Source: Blattamonas nauphoetae (taxonomy: Eukaryota > Preaxostyla > Oxymonadida). Taken from it: DNA of 64,000 bases. The stretch covers positions 620,001 through 684,000 of the forward strand of contig JARBJD010000004.1 in the NCBI GenBank assembly GCA_033064195.1, given 5' to 3'. The notes beneath the pieces were generated by a model that did not search any database, was not told the origin of the DNA, and was given only the letters and a program-made list of their open reading frames with translations. Shown in pieces: positions 35,946 through 47,987 of this stretch (position 1 is its first letter; the number at the start of each line of letters is the position of its first letter). The translations under genes were made by a program, and so were the position numbers.

Positions 35946-38360
35946 CACATTGTCCACTTCAGCTGCCATCTCTGTGTTTGGATCTGGTCTTCGGTTCGAC
36001 TCGAAGATTCTTTCGTCTGGAACTGGTCCTCTCTTCTCGTTTGGACTTCATCCATCGACAGGGGAAATTGTTCCCCTCCGACCTGATTGTATGACAACCT
36101 CGTATCTTTCAGCGTGTTCTCTTCTGAACATGAGCAGTTCTTGCGCTTCGAATTGTGAATCGTTGCCGTCTCTGAAATTGGGGTCGTGTGTGTCTCAAAC
36201 ATTGCTCGGCTGTTCACTTTCCCGCTCGTCGAACCATCAAAGCGGGACGGGCATGCTGGACATCAACATGGGAGGCTCTCTACTCTGCCAGAACTCGTCG
36301 TTCTCCCATTGCACCCGCACCTCCAATGATCTCAAAACAGAAGAATTCAGGGAGCGATTCAGTATTGCTCTCCTTCAACCACTGGAACCTATTTTTCTCT
36401 TGTCGATTCGTCCTTCACTGAATGTGCCTCAACCTATGATTCTGAATACTCAACATCTGGCGCTGTCTTTATTTACATCCCTGGACCATCTACGATTACC
36501 AACTGCTTTTTCGACAAATGTTGGGCGGGAGGTCGAGGAAGCGCCCTGTATCTCATGACCTCTCCCTCAACAATTACCAATTGTGCCTTTTTCGAGTGTC
36601 GTACCAATGCGTATGGAGGCGGGCTTTTTGTGAGAGCTGTTCCATCGATGGAAATGACATTTGTGCAGTTTCGGGGATGCTCAGCAAAGACACCGGCCTC
36701 GTCAAGCGATGTCGCAACAGCGAACGTCTTGACAACAATTATGAATTCGACCTCAATTCGATTTTGTGATTCGACATCTAGAAGCCCAAACGTTTACCAT
36801 TGTGACAGTAGTTCATCAGATGGTTCATTGATCCCGCAGGTGGAGAGATCAGCAGCAGTTGTCTCGTCGTCGGTGGAGATTGTGGGAACGACAGCGACAG
36901 TGTCGATGTCTATGAGTGAGAAGATCAAGGGACAGATGGGAGTGTTGTTGGAAGGAGCGAATGTTCCTCGTCTTGTTTTCCTGACATTTGGGACATCGAC
37001 AACGCCATCGACGACAGCCTCCGCAGACTTCACTTTGAGCTCAACCACAATCCTGCCAACTCTTACAAGTGGGAAGACATACACACTCCGATCATGGTCG
37101 TTCCCGTACGGTCAGGCTGGAGTGGATGGAGTGGCATCAGAATTGATTGACACTACCACCGCGTCCTTCCTCCTGTCTGGCTATCACTTTCGAGAAGGGT
37201 CATATAAAATGAAAGTGAAGACCGAGAATCAAGACGAACTGACACTTTTTCTGGAATCGCCATCATTCTCATCGCTGACAGGCCAATTCGGAATGTCAGC
37301 GACAGACTCGTCGAAGTTGCGATATACTCGAGAATACGAAGTGAAGAGCATCGTGTTCAACTCGGCCTCGCTCCGCCAACCAAGTCTTCTCTCGTTCAGC
37401 ATTCCATACCCCGAAGCTAGACTCACGCAGATCGCCCAAGTGAACTCGACTGACTGGGTGACACTGTCGTTTGAAGGAAGTGGATTTGTTGCAGAATCGT
37501 ACATCATCACATTGTCTGGAAGAGATGAAGATGGATTGACTCACGAAACGACAATCACTCGTGCTCCGACATCGCCGACAGCGTTGCCTGTTGTGAACAT
37601 GTCGCTTTATCCTCTGGACGAGGCATCGTTGAGATATGGAATGGAATACACAATCACATCGATGATCTCATCCGACACATTCCAGAATGTTGTGTTGGAT
37701 GTGACTTCGTTCTCAACAATTCCCGAACCAGCCCGAATCACTTCATTGAGACTGACTGGATATGATGCACTCGAGAAAACTGCGTTCTTCTCTGTGGAAG
37801 GACGAGCGTTTATCGCAAACGAGAAATACTCCGTCAATGTTCTCTCGTCTTCATCAACTGCATTCTATTTCGGTTTCACAGCGAGCTCAACAACGAGTGG
37901 AGAAGGATCGGCGATTCTGTTCTCTGATGATCCATCGAAAGTGGAGCTGAAATACAACACCGCGTACACCGTTTCGAATGTGACTGACAAGAACGGAGTT
38001 GAACTGATCCTCCACTCGACATTCGCTTTCTCGACGATTGACGAACCTGGCCGAGTGATGAAAAATGGCGATGCCGTTGCTGTGAACGATTCGAACACGA
38101 CGACGATTGCACTTGTTGGACATAACATGCAAATTGGAGCATTTTGGCTGGAATTGGTGAATGTGGTGGACGAGACAGAGAAACCAGTGATCTCTGCGAG
38201 TTTTGATTCAGCGACAACTGGACAGGCTTCTGCCTCACTTTATCCCACCGCGGAACTGAAATATGGGATGACATACAGATTGGTAAAGATGACGACGACG
38301 ATGGCGAATGCTCGTCCAATTCATGTTGAGCCGTCTCTCTCGTTCATCGTGACAGACGAG

Positions 38361-39143
38361 CAGGGTTCAAAATTTCCACAGTCGACCGATCATGTCACAA
38401 TACCTTTTGAATCATCTTTTTTTCGTATGAAAGTTGTGGCGAAGCTCAACCGAGACTTTATTTGTGAAATCAGCATTTGAATATGATGAAAATGCATCCA
38501 TCTTTCCAACACGACATTCCCGTCCAAAATATCAATCAAAGAATGAGAAAAATAAAAATGCATACATTTTTCGGAGGAGAAATGACGATGATCGAGCATG
38601 AGTCGTGACGACGGGATTCTGAGATGAGTTTTGCCAACAGGAACAATTCATGGACTTTAACAGGCAGAATGTCATCCAGGTTCAGAGAACACTGACAAGA
38701 TCGTTGAAAAAGGGAAAATAATCATAAATATCAGTGATTCACTTCATGAATAAAACAAAAATCAAGGAACAAATCTTCAGGCGTGATCTGAGGTGTATCC
38801 CGGGCTCCAAGATACTGTCAATGGAGATGAGATCTCACAGAAGGATAGAATGAGGATTTTGACTGGAAAAGGTGGCAAATCGTAATCTTTCCGAAGATCA
38901 CTAGAACAACCCATAAACAGTGCGTTTTCGGAAGAAGTGCAAAAAGACAATAATGAAAAATGGTTCAATGAGATGAAGAACAAGTGGAGAACACGTTTTG
39001 AAATGATATGTACCGATTCAAACCGTCGGTGTATACGAACTCGATCCCTTCAAGTCATTTCCAAGTCAGTTTCCAAGGGGCCAAGGCAGTCTCCACAGGG
39101 GTCCCCTTGGAAAAAGACCCGCCTTGGCAAGTTTCGAACCCTG
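38361..39143. mobile_element. hAT-type non-autonomous element, 783 bp
   Basis: Flanked by CAGACGAG (38353-38360 and 39144-39151), present once at the matching point of receptor 2. The ends are CAGGGTTCAAAATTTCCA and, inverted, CAGGGTTCGAAACTTGCCA. CAGGG is a classical hAT terminus. No transposase is encoded. Confidence 0.87.
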
Positions 39144-40360
39144 CAGACGAGCCGCCTCGATTGACTAAGATCGGGACAGTTGTTGCTGAAGACTCGGACA
39201 GACGAGTTCAGATTGGGCTGACAGGAATCAAAATGACGAACGGACCGTTCACACTGACGTTGAACAATACGAAGAAACTCACAGCGACATTCGAAGTGGA
39301 TGGAGAGAGTGGGACAGTGTCAGGGATTCTGTTCTCGCAAGACGACTCGAAAGTGGAGCTGGAATACGACACGGAATACACTGTGACCGGACTGACAGAT
39401 AAAGACAACAAACCGACATTCTTCCACTCTTCTCTCTCGTTCCGCACTCCACTCGAACCAACGCGGCTTGCGAAGTTGAACATTGCTAAATATGTTGACG
39501 ACGAGACGACAGTCTTTGTTGAACTGATTGGCGAGAACTTGGGAACAACTGGAAGCTATTCAGTGGAACTGTCGTTGGATGGAAATGTGAAACACACGAT
39601 TGACTTCTCGTTGACATCAGAGTCGAAATGGATTGGATCAGCGCTTCTCTATCCTTCGTCCTCATGCGAGCTGGAATATGGAAAGACATACGATGTGAGT
39701 AACTTCACTCACACTCTGAACTCGCTCTCCTCATCTCACTTCTACGAATCAACCACTCTCCAAATCGAAGCTGAACCGTCTCGCATCGAATTGTTAGTTT
39801 CAGCAACTCTGAGTAAAGACAGATTGTTGATGACCGCGAAGTTCGAAGGACGAGCATTCAAATCAGAATTGGGTCCAATTCTTCTAAAGAAGGATGCGAA
39901 CACATTTGAATCCATCGGAAATGTCCGATTCGTTGACTCGACTTATTGCGAAGCTGACTTCGTGGTTGGCGACTCAGAACCTGGTCTGGTTTACACTCAA
40001 AGCTACAATCTGGCACGCAAAGATGGTGAGAGTTCGTGTTTTGTGAATTCAGACGTGTCTGTTCGTGTTCCAGCACCTCCTCTTCTCACACACGTCTCGT
40101 TCGCTCCTCTGAACAAACTTGGGATTTCTGGTTTGGTTCTGTTTGAAGGAACGGATTTGGAATCAAACAAAGAATATGAAATCACACTCGAACCTTCGTT
40201 CTCTCTCAGGATTCGCATTTCTGATTCGACGTCAGCATCGTCTTCGCCTCTTCTTGTTGGCTGGAACGATTCTCTTCCTTTCAGCACGACATTCACAATT
40301 GCCTCAATCACACCAGTCGATCCATCAGATGGAGATCTGCTTAGCAAGTCGCTGCTCTCA

Positions 40361-40736
40361 TAGTAGTGTTAGAAAACCGCCCGTGTTCAGAAACCCGCAA
40401 CGGGTGTTGGAAAAACCGCAACCGGACGATCTTCATCATAATAAAGCTCTTTATCCATTTCTACACACTAATCTCCAATTTTCTCACCTTTTTGAAAAAA
40501 TCAATCACAAACAATCGTGAAGTGACTCAATTTAAACTGATCTTTCACGAGACTCTGAGTTGAAGTCAATATCTGTATGAGTCCCGATATTATCTCCTCC
40601 TCCGAATGTTGCATCTATTAGATTATCTCAGGTATGATTTTAAGAAAGAGACATACTTCATTGTTGACACTTGGTAATTCTCCCTTGAATCGCTGATCAT
40701 CTCACTACCAATGGTCGGGTGGAGTTGAAAAACAGG
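40361..40736. mobile_element. AAAACCGC-ended element, second half
   Basis: Begins TAGTAGTGTTAGAAAACCGC next to receptor 1 and holds repeated AAACCGC/AACCCGC motifs near the end. It is interrupted at TA (40737-40738) by the mariner element. Its partner half is 24960-25222. Confidence 0.65.
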
Positions 40737-40738
40737 TA

Positions 40739-42520
40739 CAGCTCGACTAGTTCTGAAATGCATTTTAATTTTTCAGAAATAGATTTTAATTATTCAGAAA
40801 TGAACATAATTGTTCAGAAATGTACTTTAATTTTTCAGAAATGAACATAATTGTTCAGAAATGAACAGAGATTGTTCAGAAATGAACAGTGATTCTTCCC
40901 AAATGAACAGTGATTTTTCTGAAATGAATACTAATTTTTCATAAATGAAGGATCAAAATGAGTTGTCCAGATGCAATTTAGAAGCTATATTCAGGCTTCT
41001 GAAAAATGAAAAAAGGTTGATCGGACCCTTAAATTGTCTAAAAAAATTACGCGTAGCCATTTCCAATTGCGACATCAGATGATAAACGGAGAAGATTTTT
41101 CTGGAAAATCATCGCGAAATTTCATGGAACGCTCCTTTTCTCTCATCGATGATGAATCTGAGACTGACGAGTCTCAAAACTCATCGATCACCGAAAGACA
41201 AATACAATACCAATCTCTCAACGAATCGGATGGATGGTTCTTTGGTGATGAAGTTGTTGATTGTGAATCTGGGATGGAAAGTCAGCAGGATGGGCTTCTC
41301 ACAGGCGGATTCAGTCAGGATTTTATTCGAACAAGTCTCAAACGATCGAAAGATGAACTTCGAAGACTCTTGCCAGAAAGAATTGAAGCAGTTGATAGTG
41401 CAAGCCCACCTGAACCTCTTCTTCCACAAGATCCTCATGAGTTTGTTGAACTACCAGCTCCTCAGAAGATGAAACGTGGTCGTCCAACTTCTCGTCCTGC
41501 CCCAAAGCCCCGACGATCATACACCATTCTCACGCCTCGTGAACGCGAATTGGTCCTCGATGAAGTGAAGGAAGGGAAGAAGTACGATTTGATTGTCGAA
41601 AAGTGGAACATCTCGAAAGGAACAATCAACAACATCGCATCTGGAAAACCTGCTCCCAAGCCTCGTGGGGGAGCAGTCTATCGAAAAATCACTCCAGAAA
41701 TTTCACGATCAATGAATGATGCAATTCTTCAAAACCCACTCTTGAAGGGAGAAGAACTCAAAACTCTCGTCGAGGAGAATCATGGAACATCGGTTGCAGT
41801 GTCGACAATCAATGCTCACCTAACTTCACCAAAAATGGTGGAACACGGGTGTACAAAGTTCACTGTGAAGAAAGTCGAACTGCTCCAACACGAACGCAAT
41901 TCGGAGGAAACAAAGGACGCGAGACTCGACTATCTTCAGCGATACGCAACAACATTCTCTCAAGGTGGATTTGCTGTCTACATCGACGAAACTTCCTTCA
42001 ACAAGACCTGCTTCCAAAATCAAGGTCGTGCTCCAATCGGTCAGCGTTGCCTTCAACGAGTTCGTCGATTGCAAACGGAAAATCTCACTGCAATCACAGC
42101 GATCTCTGAAGCGTGGGGTGTTGTTCATGTGACGTGGGTTCAAGGAACTGTGTCTGCTCTTGAATTCCAACATTTCCTCCTCTCACTTTTTGAGTCCCTT
42201 CAAAGAAGAACGAATGAAAGCTGCACACTGATTATGGACAATGTTGGCTTGCACAAGACGGATGAGGTGAAAGAGCTCATCAGATCGAAAAATTACACAA
42301 CTCTGTTCACTCCACCAAATTCATGTGAGTTGAATCCGATCGAGTACGTCTTTGGCATGTGGAAAGGTGGGAGTTCGATTCCTTCTCATGTCAGAACAGA
42401 GGATCAACTGCGGATTCATCTTTCGGAATCTCTCAGTGCAATTCCTCATCGGAAGATATCCGCGGCCATCAGATTTGTGTCTCTCAGACTTCATCCAATT
42501 GTCGCTCGCCGAGGTGATTT
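40739..42520 (+). mobile_element. Tc1/mariner element, 5' part
   Basis: Starts CAGCTCGACTAGTTCTGAA after a TA, with subterminal repeats of TTCAGAAATGAACA to about 40950, then the transposase gene. It is broken at 42520 by hAT copy 2 and the inversion; the missing end is 25225-25652. Rejoined, the element is about 2.2 kb with matching inverted ends and TA on both sides. Confidence 0.88.
41079..42520 (+). CDS. Tc1/mariner-like transposase, DD34E
   Basis: The DNA-binding half has helix-turn-helix text (LTPRERELVLDEVKEG, YDLIVEKWNISKGTINNIAS). The catalytic triad is visible: D303 in YIDETSFN, D387 in LIMDNVGLH, and E422 in CELNPIEYVFGMWK, with 34 residues between the last two (DD34E, Tc1-like). 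In the present order the frame runs about 38 codons into the hAT end. If the inverted segment is turned back, RRGD continues LALNRTQEQFNRD... for 39 residues to a TAA at 25535, giving 519 residues with no internal break. The enzyme may therefore have been intact until the hAT insertion. Start: first ATG in frame, just after the terminal repeats. Confidence 0.88.
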
Positions 42521-42716
42521 TAGGGAGGAGCAATTGTCCGGACAGAGGGGTGCGCTGTCCGACCTCGGACAGCGCTTATTTCGGAGGTCAAGCAAATTAG
42601 GCGAAACAATGGGTGGGATCAGAACTGGAGAGTAAAAGAGAGGAGAATAACAGTGATGCCGCACGAAAGATAATACAGACGGGTTTGATCTCTTAGTTAC
42701 TGAAGTATTTTTCCTT

Positions 42717-44147
42717 GTGCATTCTTATCATTCGCAAATTTTCCAGCGCGAACACACAACCATCCCCAAATCACATGGCGTAGTTGCGGGAGGTGCCGAC
42801 TCGCATCACACAACATACCCAAGTGTGCTCTTTCTGTTCAACATTGTCTTTTGCTCATATTCTCTTTCCCTTCAGGTGAACTCCTGCTCGATCGTGCCCC
42901 CTCCCTCACTCATCCCCGATTGTTGGCGTTGCCGATCCCTGGCATTATGCAGCGCAAACAGGTTTGCTCTCTCTGTTCCTCATTCTTTCATCACTTTATC
43001 TCTTTCCCTTCAGGTGAACTCCTGCTCGATCGTGCCCCTCCCTCACTCATCCCCGATTGTTGGCGTTGCCGATCCCTGGCATTATGCAGCGCAAACAGGT
43101 TTGCTCTCTGTTCCTCATTCTTTCATCACTTTATCTCTTTCCCTTCAGGTGAACTCCTGCTCGATCGTGCCCCCTCCCTCACTCATCCCCGATTGTTGGC
43201 GTTGCCGATCCCTGGCATTATGCAGCGCAAACAGGTTTGCTCTCTCTGTTCCTCATTCTTTCATCACTTTATCTCTTTCCCTTCAGGTGAACTCCTGCTC
43301 GATCGTGCCCCTCCCTCACTCATCCCCGATTGTTGGCGTTGCCGATCCCTGGCATTATGCAGCGCAAACAGGTTTGCTCTCTCTGTTCCTCATTCTTTCA
43401 TCACTTTATCTCTTTCCCTTCAGGTGAACTCCTGCTCGATCGTGCCCCCTCCCTCACTCATCCCCGATTGTTGGCGTTGCCGATCCCTGGCATTATGCAG
43501 CGCAAACAGGTTTGCTCTCTCTGTTCCTCATTCTTTCATCACTTTATCTCTTTCCCTTCAGGTGAACTCCTGCTCGATCGTCGAACCTTCCCTCAACCGA
43601 ACGAGATCGTTGCGGCAACCGATCACTCGCGTGCTGTGACATATACCGGTCTGCTCTCGCTCTTTTCATCTTTCACTCTCCTAGATGCACTTTTACCTTT
43701 CTTTCACCTCTCTTGTGTAGATCCGAGTCTCTACTCTCATGCAGTCATCATTTCGGTATTTTATTTCCTTTAAAACTCTCCCTGTTCTTTCCTCACTCTC
43801 TTCTAGATTCCCAGAACTCAAGCAACGACTTCATTTCATACCAACATCACTTTGTCTGTTCGAGAAAAGCGATTGAAATTACGGAAGGAGACGATGAGGA
43901 AAAGCTTCAGAGACATGAGAAAAGGGAAGGAGGAGATGAGAATGGGGTAGGAGGAGATGAGAAAGGGGAAGGAGGAGATGAGAATGGGGAAGGAGGAGAT
44001 GAGAATGGGGAAGGAGGAGATGAGAATGGGGAAGGAGGAGATGAGAATGGGGAAGGAGGAGATGAGAATGGGGAAGGAGGAGATGAGAAAGGGAAGGAGG
44101 AGATGAGAATGGGGAAGGAGGAGATGAGAAAGGGAAGGAGGAGATGA
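42717..44147 (+). CDS. Repeat-rich second gene of the hAT element, copy 2
   Basis: Same gene as 29939-30947. It begins MHSYHSQIFQREHTTIPKSH, runs through five 138-bp units (about 42870-43575) with 85- and 86-nt blocks alternating, then a unique part containing VCSRKAIEITEGDDEEKLQR, then the acidic GEGGDEN repeat. Splice-like signals recur in every unit. No recognised domain. Confidence 0.35.
42870..43575. repeat. 138-bp tandem array in hAT copy 2
   Basis: Five units of an 85/86-nt block (GTGAACTCC...AAACAG) plus a 50-52-nt block ending CTTTCCCTTCAG, followed by a variant unit that leads into unique sequence. Copy 1 carries the same array with fewer units at 30363-30800. Confidence 0.93.
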
Positions 44148-44590
44148 GAATGGGGAAGGAGGAGATGAGAATGGGGAAGGAGGAGATGAGAATGGGGAAG
44201 GAGGAGATGAGAATGGGGAAGGAGGAGATGAGAATGGGGAAGGAGGAGATGAGAATGGGGAAGGAGGAGATGAGAATGGGGAAGGAGGAGATGAGAATGG
44301 GGAAGGAGGAGATGAGAATGGGGAAGGAGGAGATGAGAATGGGGAAGGAGGAGATGAGAATGGGGAAGGAGGAGATGAGAATGGGGAAGGAGGAGATGAG
44401 AATGGGGAAGGAGGAGATGAGAATGGGAAGGAGGAGATGAGAATGGGGAAGGAGGAGATGAGAATGGGGAAGGAGGAGATGAGAATGAGGTAGGAGGAGA
44501 TGAGAATGGGGAAGGAGGAGATGAGAATGGGGAAGGAGGAGATGAGAATGGGAAGGAGGAGATGAGAATGGGGATGGAGGAGATGAGATT
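43926..44590. repeat. 21-bp minisatellite in hAT copy 2
   Basis: About 31 units of the same 21-bp repeat as 29060-30020. Occasional loss of one G changes the encoded heptapeptide. Confidence 0.94.
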
Positions 44591-44715
44591 GGGAATCAGA
44601 TTGGCTGTCTTAGAGTCTAAATCACTCTCTGATCACTCTTTCGCTTTCCATTCTAAAACAGTTCTGACCCAAATCAACATTTTGATCAACATGAAATGAA
44701 TCACCCTTCTCTCAA

Positions 44716-47299
44716 TTACTTGGCTACTGGAATCATCGGCTGATAATGATTCCCATTAACATAGGCAACACGAAGAGCTGGTTGTTGGCGAACGACTTGT
44801 GATGGTTGAAGCATCGTTGCAATCGGCCTCATGCAACTGGAATGGATGATGATCTGTCTCTGGAGAAGGTGGGACACAGCAACTATTTCCCACATCTCAA
44901 CTGGGGTGGTTTGGAGAAGGTTCTCGCTCATTCTGTTCTCCCAGTCGTGTAGAAACGTATCAACATCGATCGACTCTCTGTTCTGATTCATATATTCCAC
45001 CGTTTGTCTTCTAAGCTCGGAAACAGAAAGGTCAACATCGGGGAGGAGAAGAAGAATGGAGTGGTAGAAGCAGGAACCATTGGTCACAGAGTCGCCCCTA
45101 GTCCAACATCTCGCATATCTCGCGTCGAATCGGATTTCATCCAGAGATCTTGGATCAGTTCGAATGGATTTCGAATCACTGCCACCATTCACACGTAACT
45201 CCATCTGCATGGAGGACTCATCTCGTTTTCTCTTTTCTATTGGTGGTAGGCTGTGAAAGGATTCAGGCAGAGAAGCAACTCGAAGAATGGCGTCATTCGT
45301 TTTGGACGACAACCGGGGACGTTTGAGGGAAGCATGGCGCTTCACAACCTTGATTGTCCTTTCGGCTGCTGCTTGGGTTGGAGGAGTACGGAGCAACGTG
45401 TCTGCGAGAAATGCAAGATGATAGAATTCCGAGTCTTCAGTTTCGACTTCCTTCTTCCAAAAGTCGAGACTGCTTCTCATCAAACGGTGTTGGTTCGGAA
45501 CTGTTCCTCCTTCAAGCCACACTTCATAGGTAGACAAATTCCGATCTATTTCTTCCTTTTGTGCCTTGGGAAGGTGGATTCGAGAAGGATTTCGAGGTTT
45601 GCGACCATTGAGCTGGTTTGTGTTAATTGCGGAATGAAGGAACTGGCCAGTGGACGGGTGAATCGGACCACTTCATCAATTTCAACAGCCACTTCGACTC
45701 CTTTCGAGACAGAATCACCTGGTTGTACGAGTAGAATGATTTCGTCATCATCACTTCTCCTCATCGAGGACCTCTCGTCAAGGCAAGTTCTCCAAGACTC
45801 CCTCTTTCTCTGTCGAGCTTGTTCAATGGAATGGATTGCCACTGTATCCTCATCATCCTCTTCACTCTCCATTTCTACTTCGGATTCCTCTCGATTCTTT
45901 GTCGTCCGTTGCAACTTAGTTCGAAGCCTGTTGATGAATGCTTCATCCCAGTGTTCTGGCCGACTAGGTCGGTGCCATTCTGATATCAGACCGTCCACAC
46001 AAGTCAAGAAAGTTCTGCCTTGATACGCCTCTCTCCCACACGACGTCAGAGAGTATCCGAGAATGGCTGCGTACCCGTCGTCATCGAGGAGAGTGAGTCG
46101 ACACACCTCGGTGGCCAAGTCGTTGATGAGATTGGCCCATTGAAATGAGACAGAGTGCACACTTTGTGCAAGGGAGCACAACAGATAGACGAGGTTTGTG
46201 AGGAGTGGTGGTGAGTTTGCAATCGACATGGTATTCCTCTCTAAAATGCCAACTGTATTGAAGAGAGGGTTAATCAAGTCGTGAAGGAGGTCCATAAAAT
46301 GGAGTTCACTGTCGGATAGAGCCATCAATGTCGAAAGCGATTGACGGTTCGCTCTGTACCATTGAACAATCGGGCCGCACGAAATCCAACGCGAGCCGAT
46401 GAACTTTGGCGGATTGGGGACATCTGTTTTGGAGATTGGTACAGTCTCGGAAAAAGTGGAAAGAAGTTCGAGTGATGCTCGAAGGAGAACTGATCGAGAG
46501 TGAAGATGACGAAGGGCTGTGTTCAGTTTGTGGGCCCAACACTGGAAATGAAGTGGTACGAAACCATACAACTCGGACAATGGCTGAAGCAGCATCTCCC
46601 TTCTCGCTTCAGTGTTCGGATGAAACACCGATACGTATCCAGAGCCTCCATCCGTTACGAAGCAGTGGATCCGCACTCCAGTTTCATATAGATTCCTCAC
46701 TTCATCAAGGATAGCAGTGGCAGAATCAATGCCGCTCGCTGATATTTCCCGAATGGAGTGAAAACGAGGGAAAGATTGTTGACTTGGATCTGTAAGAACG
46801 AACACGTGTGTGTGTTCGTGACCAGCTGGTGGTGTCACCCCATCGACGCACATTGACACAGTGGACGTCACATCACAAGATGTTTCTCGAAGTTGTTCCG
46901 ATAGTTTGACCATGTTTCGGGAGAGTGAGAATCGAGATGTTTGAGGAAGAAGTTCAGAAGTGGGCCTGTTGGGAAACCTTTGACCAAGTTTGATGAGCGA
47001 TTCTTCCATTTTACAAACCCATTGTCTTCAACCGTCCTGAATGGTGTTCCGGATCGGGCAAAGAATACAAGAACTGACTGCTCAACCTGAGAGAGTTGAG
47101 AATCTCTCTCATGATTCTGTGCTTCTTCGATTGTCCTCCTATGACCTGCTTCCAATGAGCGCGGATATTGTTTGGGTGGATGATGGGTTGAACCGACATT
47201 GATGAGCATCGAAAGAAGTGAGGGTTCCACGACCATAGAAGCGGCATAAGCTCCCATTTTTATCCAGACTGAGACATTGAAAATCTTTTGTCGGCGCAT
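44716..47299 (-). pseudogene. hAT transposase with C-terminal OTU domain, copy 2
   Basis: Minus-strand counterpart of 26350-28931. The central frame (47009-45546) and the dimerisation plus OTU part (45537-44716) are open; the latter proves that the hAT dimerisation region and the OTU-like domain are one continuous reading frame. The breaks differ from copy 1: one A is missing near the start (about 47286), a break follows in the N-terminal part near 47010, and one C is missing near 45570. All lie in or near short runs, so sequencing error is as likely as decay. Confidence 0.85.
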
Positions 47300-47534
47300 A
47301 AAGATTTCGTTCGGAGGTTTAAGCGATAGTATTTCGCATAGGCTCTTCCGCCACTTGTTTTCCTCTCAACTCTTGTAATGATGAGAGATTGATTATGAGG
47401 ATGGCGGATAATGTCTTTTCTTCAAATGGTGACGAGTTAATGAGAAAAGAGAAGACCAGTTGCGTTGTGAATTGTTTTTCGAATTGATTTCGATCTCATG
47501 AGTGAAATGTTTTTGTGCATAGATCTCTGTTCTG

Positions 47535-47813
47535 ATGGCTGAAAGAGTTGAAAATCTTAACGAGTGCGAAGTTGAAACTGATGAAGAAGTTACCTTCCGA
47601 TTCGAGTTCGAATCAAAAACTGTCGCGTGGGTTGATCGTCCGATGTCCGGGACTGGACAGTTATGTCCGTTTTCAATTGATCACGATTGGATAATAAAGA
47701 AATTCAAATCATTCTTTTTTTCAATACAGGAGAGATTGTCCAAGATCGGACATGGTTGGACATTTAAACAATTAATGGGTCATTTTGTCCGAATTCTCAA
47801 TTCATGTTTCTAA
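47535..47813 (+). CDS. Small conserved ORF of the hAT element, copy 2
   Basis: Encodes the same 92-residue protein as 25834-26112, divergent from the transposase of this copy. No recognised domain; it could also be a transcribed end region without protein function. Confidence 0.3.
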   Translation: MAERVENLNECEVETDEEVTFRFEFESKTVAWVDRPMSGTGQLCPFSIDHDWIIKKFKSFFFSIQERLSKIGHGWTFKQLMGHFVRILNSCF

Positions 47814-47987
47814 TCTCTATTTATGGACAAATTTTGAACAATATCATGATTTAAAAAGTGTTTAAACTCGAATGGAGGGTTATTCACAGGTAGTCACGTT
47901 GCAAGAATTGAATTATCTCAGATTGGACATGACCTCTGTCCGATGTCCGAAGAAACTCTTGTTTTGTCCGTCCGTTGCTCATCCTTA

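Larger units (their letters stand above)
34468..40360 (+). pseudogene. Receptor 1, N-terminal two thirds (pseudogene)
   Basis: Starts MVGESLLMLFITLSCLSSAS, a signal peptide matching receptor 2. Blocks homologous to receptor 2 follow: beta-helix 1, then Ig-like repeats of about 100 residues ending near 40360. Three elements interrupt it (34787-35181, 35425-35945, 38361-39143), and about 0.5 kb present in receptor 2 (around 55.3-55.5 kb) is missing near 36340. It breaks off at the AAAACCGC element; its continuation is the minus-strand segment starting at 24959. It lies on the plus strand only because of the inversion. Confidence 0.87.
31144..42520. other. Inverted 11.4-kb segment between the hAT copies
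   Basis: Flanks of copy 1 are AAATCACC / ACGCAGAA and of copy 2 are GGTGATTT / TTCTGCGT (that is, AAATCACC and ACGCAGAA in reverse complement). Reversing this segment gives each hAT copy a perfect 8-bp direct duplication and also rejoins a mariner transposase, receptor 1 and Swi5-like copy 2. It is therefore an inversion with breakpoints inside the hAT copies, real or created in assembly. Confidence 0.9.
42521..47987 (-). mobile_element. hAT transposon copy 2 (5.47 kb)
   Basis: Inverted copy of 25661-31143 with the same ends. It has five full 138-bp units instead of about three and a shorter 21-bp array, so the total length is nearly equal. Flanks are GGTGATTT on the left and TTCTGCGT on the right. 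On the restored arrangement it sits in an exon of Swi5-like copy 2 with the duplication TTCTGCGT. Confidence 0.92.

Noticed and set aside
25661-47987. Retroelement or Polinton
   Set aside because: No reverse transcriptase, integrase, capsid or polymerase motifs; ends and 8-bp duplications fit hAT.
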